From Cohnella nanjingensis (GTDB lineage Bacteria; Bacillota; Bacilli; Paenibacillales; Paenibacillaceae): 64,000 nt of DNA. Shown in pieces: positions 27,601-34,803 of this stretch (positions are counted from its first letter, which is position 1; each line of letters starts with the position of its first letter). Position numbers and translations under genes: made by a program. The stretch lies in assembly GCF_014212125.1 (NCBI RefSeq), contig NZ_JACJVP010000025.1:16501-80500 (forward strand). Direction: 5' to 3'. The notes below the pieces were generated by a model. The model was not told where the DNA came from. It saw only the letters and a list, made by a program, of their open reading frames with translations, and ran no database searches.

Positions 27601-27955
27601 CCTCCACGCCTTGCCCGTTCAGCTTCACGTCCCAGAACCAGATGCCGTCCGCAGCTAGCCGGAAGTCTACGCGGAAGGAGACGCCGTGCGCGTCTCCTTC
27701 CCACGTCATCGCGCTCCGCTCGACATAGCGGAGCCGGCTGCCCGAACGGACGCCGAGCAGCGGCACCGCGCGGATGCCGGACGGCAGGTACAGCCGCAAG
27801 TAGAGATTGTTCGGCGATCCGTCGACGGGATTGCCGGGCAGTTGGTTGATCAGCGTGTCCCCGTGCGCCGCTTCGTACAGATCGCCGCCGTTCGTGAAGA
27901 GGAATCTGCATGTCCCCGTTTCCACGCGAAGTTTGGTATCCACCGCTTCTGTCAT
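24602..27955 (-). CDS. GH94 glycoside phosphorylase, probably 1,2-beta-oligoglucan phosphorylase
   Basis: A 1117-residue cytoplasmic enzyme. The N-terminal beta-sandwich starts FLFTNGGDLYEAAHGDTLIN and includes YGQDIGLADKGAVRSNEAYM; a long (alpha/alpha)6 domain follows, with the catalytic-acid block YGDGDWDDTLQPANAQ near residue 760 and a cap near the C-terminus. Length and these blocks fit the 1,2-beta-oligoglucan phosphorylase branch (about 1100 residues; Listeria Lin1839 type). That enzyme splits sophoro-oligosaccharides with phosphate to alpha-glucose-1-phosphate. The neighbouring GH3 beta-glucosidase, LacI regulator and ABC importer match the Listeria locus in kind. Cellobiose or chitobiose phosphorylase activity is less likely given the length. 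It lies 22 bp after the GH3 gene. Confidence 0.8.
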   Translation of the reverse strand: MTEAVDTKLRVETGTCRFLFTNGGDLYEAAHGDTLINQLPGNPVDGSPNNLYLRLYLPSGIRAVPLLGVRSGSRLRYVERSAMTWEGDAHGVSFRVDFRLAADGIWFWDVKLNGQGVEADILYGQDIGLADKGAVRSNEAYMSQYIGHSVFEDPAWGYVICSRQNQPQQGGRFPYLQQGALTGAIGYATDGYQFFGLSYKETNEPASLTAASLANEIYQYEFAYAGLQSGRIRLDGEARIVFYGLFRPDHPAAVTALEYGGEVAEAWRRMESAGPVQGAEIPRATIRAEIGEPLTALPMTAEDLDRRFPVRYQEERDGDTLLSFFTPTHEHVVLKEKELRVERPHGHILMTGNNDRMNERVMTTTSFMYGLFNAQLVLGNTSFNKMLTNARNALNVMKTSGQRIYVEIDGIYRLLTLPSWFEMGFNYAKWHYRLPDDLLVVTNFSTVDSPEIVLTVRSESGRPYRYLVTNQVTMNGNEFEVPFRMEREEDAIVFRADGRSLSASVYPELRYRMRVEGAGLEVGDERLLADGAAPGDASLVVLRLGGSAAWQLTVQGSLDGEAWPSAPREAEAEAERYRRFYEKVMNGFRLGGDEAGGELDKVNALAWWYTHNMLVHYSVPHGLEQYGGAAWGTRDVCQGPVEYFLATHKHEAVREVLLTVYAHQYEDTGNWPQWFMFDRYFKIQQEESHGDIIVWPLKVLGDYLRATRDFGILEAAVPYTDRHTGVPTETRDTVLGHARKEIAYIRAHFLHGTHLSAYGDGDWDDTLQPANAQLKRFMVSSWTVALTYQTLKQLSAALAEYDGGMAEELGRLASGIEEDFRRYMLRTDVIPGFLYMEEPERAEPMLHPDDTKTGIHYRLLPMTRSMIAELLTAEQAQAHYKLIKERLYCPDGVRLMNRPARYAGGVSTHFKRAEQAANFGREIGLQYVHAHIRYVEAMAKLGRSDEAWQGLLAINPIGLRDVVPNAAPRQSNAYFSSSDGQFNDRYEAQERFEELRAGKVPVKGGWRIYSSGPGIYMNQLISNCLGIRLAGGDLVVDPVLPARLDGLRFAFRYMDRPVTFVYHLSAGGGQAGRVTVNGAEAPALPEPNRYREGGWRIGREWLARTLSDEGNVIDIYR

Positions 27956-27977
27956 GCTGCTCCCTCGTTTCTCGTCA

Positions 27978-30149
27978 TTACTTGATCAATCGGAACGCCA
28001 GCCCGACCGCGTCGCGGCTGTTGGGCCCGACATAGGCCAGGAACGCTCCGGCGTCGCTGGCATGCGTACAATCGGCATGGTAGTAGCGCAGCTGCGGCTC
28101 GGTCAGTTCGAACGTCACCTGCGCCGTCTCCCCCGGCTCCAGCGAGATCTTGCGGAACGCCTTCAGCTCCTTGACCGGACGGACCACCTCGCCGGCCAGA
28201 TCGCGCACGTACAACTGGACGACTTCCTCCCCCGGCGCGTCGCCTTCGTTGGTCACTTGCACCGTGACGGCCAGCGGCGTCTCGGCCGACATCTCCGCGG
28301 CCGACAGCTTCGCCTCTCCGTACGCGAAGCTCGTGTAGCCAAGGCCGTAGCCGAACGGGTACAGCGGCTCGTTCGGAATGTCGAGGTATTGCGATACGTA
28401 ACGGACTTGGGCGTCGGGCGCATCCTTCGGACGGCCCGTATTGTAGGCATTGTAATAAACCGGCACCTGACCGACCGCATAGGGGAAGGACATCGTGAGC
28501 CGACCGGACGGACGGGCCGCGCCGTATAGCAGATCGGCGACCGCCGCTCCGCCCTCGCTGCCCGGGAACCAGGCTTCGAGCACCGCATCGGCTTGATCGG
28601 CGACGCCGTGCAGGTCGAGCGGCCGGCCGTTGAACAGCACGGCGGCCATCGGCTTGCCCAGCGCCTTCAGCCGCGCGACGAGGTCGAGCTGCGCCTGGGG
28701 CAGGCGAATATCCGCCCGGCTGCCCGCTTCGCCGCTCATCTCGGAGCGCTCGCCCAGCGCCAGCACGATGACGTCGGCGTCCCGCGCCGCGTCCATCGCT
28801 TCGCGCAGCTGCGCCTCCGTCGCCGCCTCGTCGACGCCGCATCCGTCGGCGACCGCGATGCGGCCGGGGTCCGCGGCTCGCGCCGCCATCCCGTCATGCA
28901 GCCGGACCGCGTCGTCCCGGGACCCGAGCCAAGACCACGGGCCGAGGATATCCCCGCTCCGCGCGAACGGACCGATCAAGGCGACGCGCTGCTCCCGCGC
29001 GAGCGGCAGCAGGCCGCCTTCGTTCTTCAGCAGGACGCAGGACTTCGCGGCCAGCTCGCGGGAGGCCCGGCGATGCGCATCGCTATAGACGACTTCGCGC
29101 TCCCGCTCCGGATCGGCGCCGCGATAGGGATTGTCGAACAACCCCAGCTTCTCCTTCAGCCGCAGAATCCGCAGCACCGCTTCGTCGACCAGCCGCTCCT
29201 CCACCTCGCCGGCCTCGATCAGCGCCTTCAGATGATGAACGTAGCAGGAAGTCATCATCTCGATATCGACGCCCGCCTGGATCGCCAAGCGGGCGGCTTC
29301 GGCTTCGTCCGCGGCGACGCCGTGCGGGATCAGCTCCTTCAACGCGCCCCAGTCCGAGATCAGAACGCCGTCGAAACCCCATTCCTCCCGGAGCAGCTTT
29401 CTCATAAGCCGCCTGTTCCCGGTAGCCGGGATGCCGTCTACCGTATTGAAGGCGGTCATGACCATCTCGCAGCCTTCATCCAGCGCCGCTTTGTAGCCGG
29501 GCAGGTAAAATTCCCGCAGCTGCCGCTCGGACAAGTCCACCGTATTGTAGTCCCGTCCCGCCTCGGCCGCGCCATACGCGGCGAAGTGCTTCACGCAGGC
29601 CGCTACCCGGTCCGTCTCGCGCGCCAGATCCTGTCCTTGGAAGCCCCGGACGAACGCGCGGGCGAATTCGGCGTTCAGATACGGATCCTCTCCCGTCGAC
29701 TCCATGACTCTGCCCCAGCGGGGATCCCGCACGAGGTCGACCATCGGCGCGAAGGTGACGTGAACGCCCGCCGCAGCCGCTTCCTTGGCCGCGATCCGGG
29801 CGCTCTCTTCCGCGCCCGCCAAGTCCCAGGAGCAGCCGATCCCGAGCGGCACCGGGAAGATCGTCCGGTAGCCGTGGACGATGTCCGCCATGACGAGGAG
29901 CGGAATGCCGAGCCGATTGCTCTTCAGATGGGCGTCCTGCACGGCGATCACCTGCGCGGCGCCCGTCAGTCCGAGGACGGAACCGCTATTGCGCACATGC
30001 GCTTCCGCCAGGCCCAGACCTTCGAGCGGGCCGGTAATTTGCCCCTCGTCCTCCGCGCCCCGGAAGAAGGGCGCCGCCAGCTGAAGGAGCTGCGCGACCT
30101 TCTCTTCCAACGTCATTCGGCGAAGCAGGTCATTCAACCGGTCGTCCAT
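27978..30149 (-). CDS. GH3 beta-glucosidase (probably for sophorose)
   Basis: A 723-residue GH3 enzyme. The TIM-barrel domain (MTLEEKVAQLLQL; DPRWGRVMESTGEDPYLN; VAACVKHFAAYG) carries the nucleophile Asp in GVLISDWGAL near residue 270. The alpha/beta sandwich domain follows (VALIGPFARSGD, VIVLALGERSEMSGEAGSRA) and a C-terminal fibronectin-III-like domain (VTVQVTNEGDAPGEEVVQLY). No signal peptide is present, so it acts in the cytoplasm on imported sugars. Start ATG at 30149 follows GAGGGA. It is the first gene of the minus-strand arm, next to the phosphorylase that would leave sophorose as end product, hence the proposed substrate. Confidence 0.9.
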   Translation of the reverse strand: MDDRLNDLLRRMTLEEKVAQLLQLAAPFFRGAEDEGQITGPLEGLGLAEAHVRNSGSVLGLTGAAQVIAVQDAHLKSNRLGIPLLVMADIVHGYRTIFPVPLGIGCSWDLAGAEESARIAAKEAAAAGVHVTFAPMVDLVRDPRWGRVMESTGEDPYLNAEFARAFVRGFQGQDLARETDRVAACVKHFAAYGAAEAGRDYNTVDLSERQLREFYLPGYKAALDEGCEMVMTAFNTVDGIPATGNRRLMRKLLREEWGFDGVLISDWGALKELIPHGVAADEAEAARLAIQAGVDIEMMTSCYVHHLKALIEAGEVEERLVDEAVLRILRLKEKLGLFDNPYRGADPEREREVVYSDAHRRASRELAAKSCVLLKNEGGLLPLAREQRVALIGPFARSGDILGPWSWLGSRDDAVRLHDGMAARAADPGRIAVADGCGVDEAATEAQLREAMDAARDADVIVLALGERSEMSGEAGSRADIRLPQAQLDLVARLKALGKPMAAVLFNGRPLDLHGVADQADAVLEAWFPGSEGGAAVADLLYGAARPSGRLTMSFPYAVGQVPVYYNAYNTGRPKDAPDAQVRYVSQYLDIPNEPLYPFGYGLGYTSFAYGEAKLSAAEMSAETPLAVTVQVTNEGDAPGEEVVQLYVRDLAGEVVRPVKELKAFRKISLEPGETAQVTFELTEPQLRYYHADCTHASDAGAFLAYVGPNSRDAVGLAFRLIK

Positions 30150-30206
30150 CGCAAGTCCCTCATTTCTTGGTGTAATCGATGCGTTATACGTATATACAGG
30201 TATTTC

Positions 30207-30433
30207 GAAACGTTTCTATTTTCATTCTACACGATTGTAAACAATCTAAAACCGGACGTCAATTGCTGAACGTATCCGTTTTCACCTTAATAGAAACGTT
30301 TCACGCATACAAATTATGGGTACAAAAAAAGAAGTTGAATGCGATTACAGTTTGTTCTATAATGACATCGAAACGTTTCTATAGCTTGCATTTAGGTTAA
30401 TGTCTATGTCGCAGGAGGATATCCAAACGTTTC
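30207..30433. promoter_or_regulatory. Four GAAACGTTTC-type operator boxes between the divergent arms
   Basis: Perfect palindromes GAAACGTTTC lie at 30207-30216, 30293-30302 and 30370-30379, and a near copy CAAACGTTTC at 30424-30433. The core is typical of LacI/CcpA-family operators. The third box sits just downstream of the plus-strand -10, where bound repressor would block the start. The first lies over a possible minus-strand promoter (TTTACA, 17 bp, TAGAAA near 30214-30242). The LacI protein at 23561 is the natural candidate; CcpA could also contribute. Confidence 0.8.
30335..30363 (+). promoter_or_regulatory. Sigma-A promoter of the sugar importer operon
   Basis: TTGAAT (30335-30340), 17 bp, TATAAT (30358-30363). 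An operator box follows 6 bp after the -10. The leader to the binding-protein start is about 225 nt and contains a further box. Confidence 0.82.
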
Positions 30434-30595
30434 ACCGATCTTCAATTTCGTTTGCCGACGGTAATCGGACGGATATTCGCAAGGGGGGTCAGCAAGCGGT
30501 TCGCAGTGATCGAATCGCTTGCCGGAAAGGAAGATTCCACGCATATCCAGCAAGTCATCTTCAAACCATAAGGGAAACTCGGGGAGGAACGCGCT

Positions 30596-31858
30596 ATGTT
30601 CACCAACAACAAAACGAAAAAAGCCGTAACGCTGATCGCCAGCACCGCGCTGATGGCGGGCGTGCTCGCGGGATGCGGCGCTTCGAACGGAGACGGCGGC
30701 AAGGGCGGGAAAGTCACGCTGAACGTCTGGGGCATGGGCGACGAAGCGAAGTCGCTGCCGGCGATGGCGGAGAAGTTCCAAGCGGAGAACCCGAACATCA
30801 CGGTCAAGATCCAAGCGATCCCGTGGGCCACGGCGCACGACAAGCTGTTAACCGCGGTCGCTTCGAAGAAAGGGCCGGACGTCGTACAGATGGGGACGAC
30901 CTGGATTCCCGAATTCGCCGCAGCGGGCGCGCTGATGGACTTGTCCGGTTCGCTGGATCAATATCCTTCGCTGAAGCAGGAGAATTTCTTCGACGGCTCG
31001 CTGAACACCACCAAATACGACAATAAGATCGTAGGCGTGCCGTGGTATATCGATACGCGCGTTCTCTACTACCGGACGGATCTGCTCGCTTCGGTCGGGT
31101 ACAACGAAGCTCCGAAGACGTGGGACGAGCTGAGCGACGCGGCCCAGAAGCTCGCGAAGCGCGGCAAGGGCAAGTACGGCATCACGCTGGATCCGAAGGA
31201 ACAGACGCTCTCGTTCATGTTCGCCCGCCAGAACGGCTCGAAGCTGCTGGACGACCAAGGCAAGCCGCTGTTCAACCAGCCGGAATTCGTCGAAGCCGTC
31301 AAGTATTTGAACTCGTTCTATCAGAACGGCTCCGCGCCGAAGGAAGATCTCGGTCTCGATCCGGTCCAAGCGTTCAAGGGCGACGCGATCGTCCCAATGT
31401 TCATCTCCGGTCCGTGGATGGTGAAGCCGATCAACGACCAAGCGCCTGAATTGAAGGACAAATGGGCGACGGCGGTTCTGCCGAAGAAGGAGAACAACAT
31501 CTCCAACCTGGGCGGCTCCAACTGGTCCGTCTTCCAGTACACCAAGGAGCAAGAAGCTTCCCTGAAGTTCATCGACTTCATGAGCAAGCCGGAGACGCAG
31601 ATCGAATGGATGAAGCTGGCGAACGCCATGCCGGCCGCCAAGGCCGCTTGGGATGACCCGTTCCTGAAGGAGAACACGAATCTCGCGGTGTTCGGCGAGC
31701 AGATGAAGAACGCCGAGCCGATGCCGCTCATCAAAGCTTGGGAGGAGATCTCGCAGAATTACCTGAGCTCCTTCGAGAAGATCTTCCGCGGCGGCGCCGA
31801 CATCCAGAAGACGCTGGACGAATTCAACCAGACTGCCGCAGCGAAGCTTGGCAAGTAA
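30596..31858 (+). CDS. Sugar-binding lipoprotein (SBP family 1), probably for sophoro-oligosaccharides
   Basis: A 420-residue extracellular solute-binding protein. The signal peptide ends in a lipobox (GVLAGC). Family 1 features include LNVWGMGDEAKSLPAMAEKF, DVVQMGTTWIPEFAAAG, GVPWYIDTRVLYYRTDLL and AGVSGPWM-like SGPWMVKPI. GGGGAGG lies 8 nt before the ATG. Two permease genes follow; no ATPase gene is present, so a shared MsmX-type ATPase is likely. The ligand is inferred from the divergent GH94/GH3 genes. The final codons AAG TAA are also the first bases of dispersed repeat copy D1. Confidence 0.9.
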   Translation: MFTNNKTKKAVTLIASTALMAGVLAGCGASNGDGGKGGKVTLNVWGMGDEAKSLPAMAEKFQAENPNITVKIQAIPWATAHDKLLTAVASKKGPDVVQMGTTWIPEFAAAGALMDLSGSLDQYPSLKQENFFDGSLNTTKYDNKIVGVPWYIDTRVLYYRTDLLASVGYNEAPKTWDELSDAAQKLAKRGKGKYGITLDPKEQTLSFMFARQNGSKLLDDQGKPLFNQPEFVEAVKYLNSFYQNGSAPKEDLGLDPVQAFKGDAIVPMFISGPWMVKPINDQAPELKDKWATAVLPKKENNISNLGGSNWSVFQYTKEQEASLKFIDFMSKPETQIEWMKLANAMPAAKAAWDDPFLKENTNLAVFGEQMKNAEPMPLIKAWEEISQNYLSSFEKIFRGGADIQKTLDEFNQTAAAKLGK

Positions 31859-31954
31859 AAACGGCTTTTGCCGTCTTCTCGGGAGAGGGCGACACGTTTT
31901 TATCGGAGGTCATACAGAGATGGATGGGCGTAAAACTCATGCATGCTGTATGAC
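31852..31954 (+). repeat. Two-hairpin dispersed repeat, copy D1 (overlaps a stop codon)
   Basis: Starts CAAGTAAAAACGGC; its TAA is the stop of the binding-protein gene. The second hairpin has perfect arms GGTCATACAG / CTGTATGACC. It runs head to tail into copy D2. The first hairpin may end or trim the binding-protein mRNA. Confidence 0.9.
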
Positions 31955-32005
31955 CAAGTAAAACCGGCTTTGCCGTCTTCTAGGGAGAGGGCGATACGTT
32001 TTTAA
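31955..32005 (+). repeat. Two-hairpin dispersed repeat, copy D2 (first hairpin only)
   Basis: CAAGTAAAACCGGCTTTGCC to ACGTTTTTAAG; the second hairpin is missing. It follows D1 without a gap. Confidence 0.85.
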
Positions 32006-32032
32006 GCAACGAAGCGCGCAGGCGCATCCCGC

Positions 32033-32060
32033 GTCCGGCCGAACTTCCCTTCGGCCGGAC
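32033..32060 (+). other. Strong hairpin between binding-protein and permease genes
   Basis: An 11-bp perfect stem GTCCGGCCGAA / TTCGGCCGGAC around a 6-nt loop, without a T tract. In binding-protein operons such hairpins usually stabilise the upstream mRNA or limit read-through, giving more binding protein than permease. Confidence 0.65.
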
Positions 32061-32099
32061 AACGGATCATTTACTTAGGCGCACGAAGGATGTGACACG

Positions 32100-32987
32100 A
32101 TGAGAGGGTATGGCAACAGCAAGGCCCCTTATTTCTTTATCGCACCGACCCTTATTCTTCTCACCATTTTCTCCTTGATTCCGATCGCCGTCGCGCTCGT
32201 CATCAGCTTCACGGACATGGACCTGACCGGTCTCGCGGACTATTCCGCCATCAAGTTCATCGGATTGCGCAATTATATCGACGTCGTCTCCGATCCGATC
32301 TTCGGCAAGGCGATCCTGAACACGCTGTTCTACGTCATCATCGGCGTGCCGCTCGTCATCGCCGTCTCGCTGGCGGTCGCGCTGCTGATCAACTTGGGCA
32401 AATCCCGGCTCTACAAAGTATTTCGCGTCGTTTACTATATGCCCTCCGTCACGAACGTCGTGGCGGTCGCCGTCGTCTGGGGATATCTGTACAACCCTTC
32501 GATCGGCCTGTTCAACTACCTGCTCGGCAAGCTCCACATCGCGGGCGTTCCCTGGCTGACGGACCCCGTCATGGCCAAGATCTCGCTCATCATCCTCGCC
32601 CTGTGGCGGGGCATCGGGCTGAACATGATCATCTTCATCGCCGCGCTCCAAGGCATCCCGAAGTCGTACTACGAGGCGGCCCAGCTGGACGGGGCGAACC
32701 TGTGGCAGCAGATGACCCGGATCACGCTGCCGATGCTGCGCTACGCGATCTTCTTCGTCTCCATCACGACGATGATCGGCTGGCTCCAATTCTTCGAAGA
32801 GCCGTTCATCATGACGAACGGCGGACCGTTGGACAGCACGACGTCGGTGTCGCTGTTCATCTACCGCAACGGCTTCCAGCTCAGCCATTTCGGCTACGCC
32901 GCGGCCGGCTCGTTCGTCTTGTTCGCCGCCATCATCGCCGTGACGCTGATCCAATTCCGGATGCAGAACAAAGACACCGACCTGTAA
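32100..32987 (+). CDS. Sugar ABC transporter permease (MalF/UgpA type)
   Basis: A 295-residue membrane protein with six predicted segments (PYFFIAPTLILLTIFSLIPI first). The cytoplasmic EAA loop is YYEAAQLDGANLWQQMTRITLP, in the form EAA-x3-G-x9-I-x-LP that docks the ATPase. The TNGGPLDSTTSVSLFIYR segment is usual in this family. It forms the channel with the next gene product. The start follows AAGGA. The gene lies about 240 bp after the binding-protein stop, beyond two repeat copies and a stable hairpin. Confidence 0.92.
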   Translation: MRGYGNSKAPYFFIAPTLILLTIFSLIPIAVALVISFTDMDLTGLADYSAIKFIGLRNYIDVVSDPIFGKAILNTLFYVIIGVPLVIAVSLAVALLINLGKSRLYKVFRVVYYMPSVTNVVAVAVVWGYLYNPSIGLFNYLLGKLHIAGVPWLTDPVMAKISLIILALWRGIGLNMIIFIAALQGIPKSYYEAAQLDGANLWQQMTRITLPMLRYAIFFVSITTMIGWLQFFEEPFIMTNGGPLDSTTSVSLFIYRNGFQLSHFGYAAAGSFVLFAAIIAVTLIQFRMQNKDTDL

Positions 32988-33013
32988 TCCCAGTCTGAAT
33001 CGAGGTGAGTCCG

Positions 33014-33865
33014 ATGCGTACGACTAACACGCAGGCGGCGCGACGGCCGAATCGCGGGACCGCGCTGCAATGGATCGTAGGCGTCATCCTGACGGTCGGA
33101 GGGATTCTCGTCGTCCTGCCGTTCGTCTGGATGATCTTCTCCGCCTTCAAGACCGAAGCGGAGGTCATGCAGATCCCCCCTACGCTGTTCCCGGAGACGT
33201 TCACGATGGACAATCTCCGGAATCTGTTCGAGAACATGAACTTCATGGTCTATCTGCGGAACACGCTGATCGTCGTGCTGTTCTCGTTCGTGGGGCTGTT
33301 CCTGAACGCCATGGCCGGCTTCGGCTTCGCGAAGTATCGGTTCAAGGGGCAGAACAAGCTGTTCCTCCTCGTCCTCGCGACGATGATGATCCCCGGCCAA
33401 GTGACGATGATCCCCGTGTACCTGATCCTGAATTACTCCCACTTGACCAACACGATGATCGGCATCGTGCTGCCGGGGCTCGTCGGCGCGTTCGGCATCT
33501 TCCTGTTCCGGCAGTTCATGTCGACCATCCCGGACGAGCTGCTGGAGGCCACGCGGCTGGACGGCGCCAGCGAATGGCGGACGTTCCTGCAGATTATCCT
33601 GCCCATCTCGAAGTCCATTCTGGCCGTCCAGGGCATCCTGACGTTCATCGCGGGCTGGAACAGCTTCCTCTGGCCGCTCATCGTCGCCAACGACGAGAAG
33701 CTGTACACGCTGTCCGTCGGATTGTCGCTGCTCAAAGGCCAGTATGCCGGCAACTACGCGCTGCAGATGGCCGGCTCCGCCTTCATGGTCATCCCGATCA
33801 TCATCATCTTCGTTTTCTTCCAGCGGCACATCATCGAGAACTACTCGATCTCGGGGATGAAGTAA
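33014..33865 (+). CDS. Sugar ABC transporter permease (MalG/UgpE type)
   Basis: A 283-residue membrane protein, partner of the previous permease. It opens with a basic cytoplasmic tail, then GVILTVGGILVVLPFVWMIF, a LRNTLIVVL segment and an EAA loop (LLEATRLDGASEWRTFLQII). It ends ENYSISGMK, usual for the family. ATG at 33014 follows GAGGTGA at 6 nt; a GTG 9 bp upstream is inside that site. Its last codons AAG TAA coincide with the first bases of dispersed repeat copy E. Confidence 0.92.
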   Translation: MRTTNTQAARRPNRGTALQWIVGVILTVGGILVVLPFVWMIFSAFKTEAEVMQIPPTLFPETFTMDNLRNLFENMNFMVYLRNTLIVVLFSFVGLFLNAMAGFGFAKYRFKGQNKLFLLVLATMMIPGQVTMIPVYLILNYSHLTNTMIGIVLPGLVGAFGIFLFRQFMSTIPDELLEATRLDGASEWRTFLQIILPISKSILAVQGILTFIAGWNSFLWPLIVANDEKLYTLSVGLSLLKGQYAGNYALQMAGSAFMVIPIIIIFVFFQRHIIENYSISGMK

Positions 33866-33958
33866 AAACGGCTTCGCCGTCCTCTTGAGAAGGCGATCCG
33901 TTTTTGTCGGAGATCGTTCCGAAATAAATAGACGCAAAACGAATGAATTCTGAATGAT
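33860..33958 (+). repeat. Two-hairpin dispersed repeat, copy E (overlaps a stop codon)
   Basis: Starts GAAGTAAAAACGGCTTCGCC; its TAA is the permease stop. First hairpin outer arms are AAAAACGG / CCGTTTTT. The second has arms GATCGTTCCGAA / TTCTGAATGAT, imperfect but pairing. The small reading frame of some other copies is closed here (no ATG). Confidence 0.85.
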
Positions 33959-34015
33959 GAAGGATCCGCCGCGTCTCTTCCTCCCTGCCGAACGACGGCG
34001 CGGAGGAACTTTCCA

Positions 34016-34063
34016 AGAGGCCGTTCCCAAGCCCATCCGGCTTGCGGGGCGGCCTCTTCCGCG
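34016..34063 (+). terminator. GC-rich hairpin after the importer operon
   Basis: Arms AAGAGGCCG / CGGCCTCTT with an inner CAAGCC / GGCTTG pairing. No T tract follows, so termination is uncertain. Confidence 0.4.
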
Positions 34064-34142
34064 CTGCCCGGCGCCTCTCGCCCCGGCGGGCGGATGGCAA
34101 TGATGCGCGTCTTCGGTTATCTTGGAGGAGGAGGGTGATCGC

Positions 34143-34799
34143 ATGGCCAGGAGAATACTCATCGTCGAAGACGACGTTCATATCTCGAAGATTATCAAGA
34201 TGAACCTGAATATCGCGGGCTACGAGACCGAGGAAGCGCACGACGGGCTGACCGGACTCGACGCCGTCCGGCAGGGCAAGCTCGATCTCGTCCTGCTGGA
34301 CGCGATGATCCCCGGCCTGGACGGCTTCGCGCTCATGGAGAAGATCCGGCCGCTTGGCATCCCCGTCATCTTCCTCACCGCGAAGAACGCCGTCACCGAC
34401 AAGGTGAACGGGCTGAAGCTCGGCGCCGACGACTACATGGTCAAGCCGTTCGAAGCGATCGAGCTGCTGGCGCGGATCGAGACGGTCCTCCGCCGCTACG
34501 GCAAGGAGGAGAACGTCCTCGCCTTCCAGGACGTCCAGGTGTCGCTCGACAAGCGCGAGGCGACGTTGTCCGGTTCGCCGGTAGATCTGACGCCCAAGGA
34601 ATTCGACCTGCTCGTGGTGCTGCTCAAGAACAAGAACATCGCTCTCTCGCGCGAGCAGTTCCTCGACAAGGTCTGGGGCGCGGACTATTACGGCGAGACG
34701 AGAACGGTGGACATGCACATCAAGTCGCTCCGCAAAAAGCTCAACTGGCAGGAGCATATCAAGACGATCTACAAGATAGGCTACCGGTTGGAGGATTAA
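34143..34799 (+). CDS. OmpR-family response regulator
   Basis: A 218-residue regulator. The receiver domain has the acidic pair in LIVEDD, the phospho-acceptor Asp53 in LVLLDAMIPG, and the Thr/Lys switch residues in IFLTAKNA and DDYMVKPF. The C-terminal winged helix shows LTPKEFDLLVVLLKNKN, REQFLDKVWG and TVDMHIKSLRKKL. The start ATG follows GGAGGAGGAGGGTG. The kinase gene starts 4 bp after its stop. The operon lies just downstream of the sugar importer, but there is no direct sign that it controls it. Confidence 0.93.
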   Translation: MARRILIVEDDVHISKIIKMNLNIAGYETEEAHDGLTGLDAVRQGKLDLVLLDAMIPGLDGFALMEKIRPLGIPVIFLTAKNAVTDKVNGLKLGADDYMVKPFEAIELLARIETVLRRYGKEENVLAFQDVQVSLDKREATLSGSPVDLTPKEFDLLVVLLKNKNIALSREQFLDKVWGADYYGETRTVDMHIKSLRKKLNWQEHIKTIYKIGYRLED

Positions 34800-34803
34800 C
34801 GAT

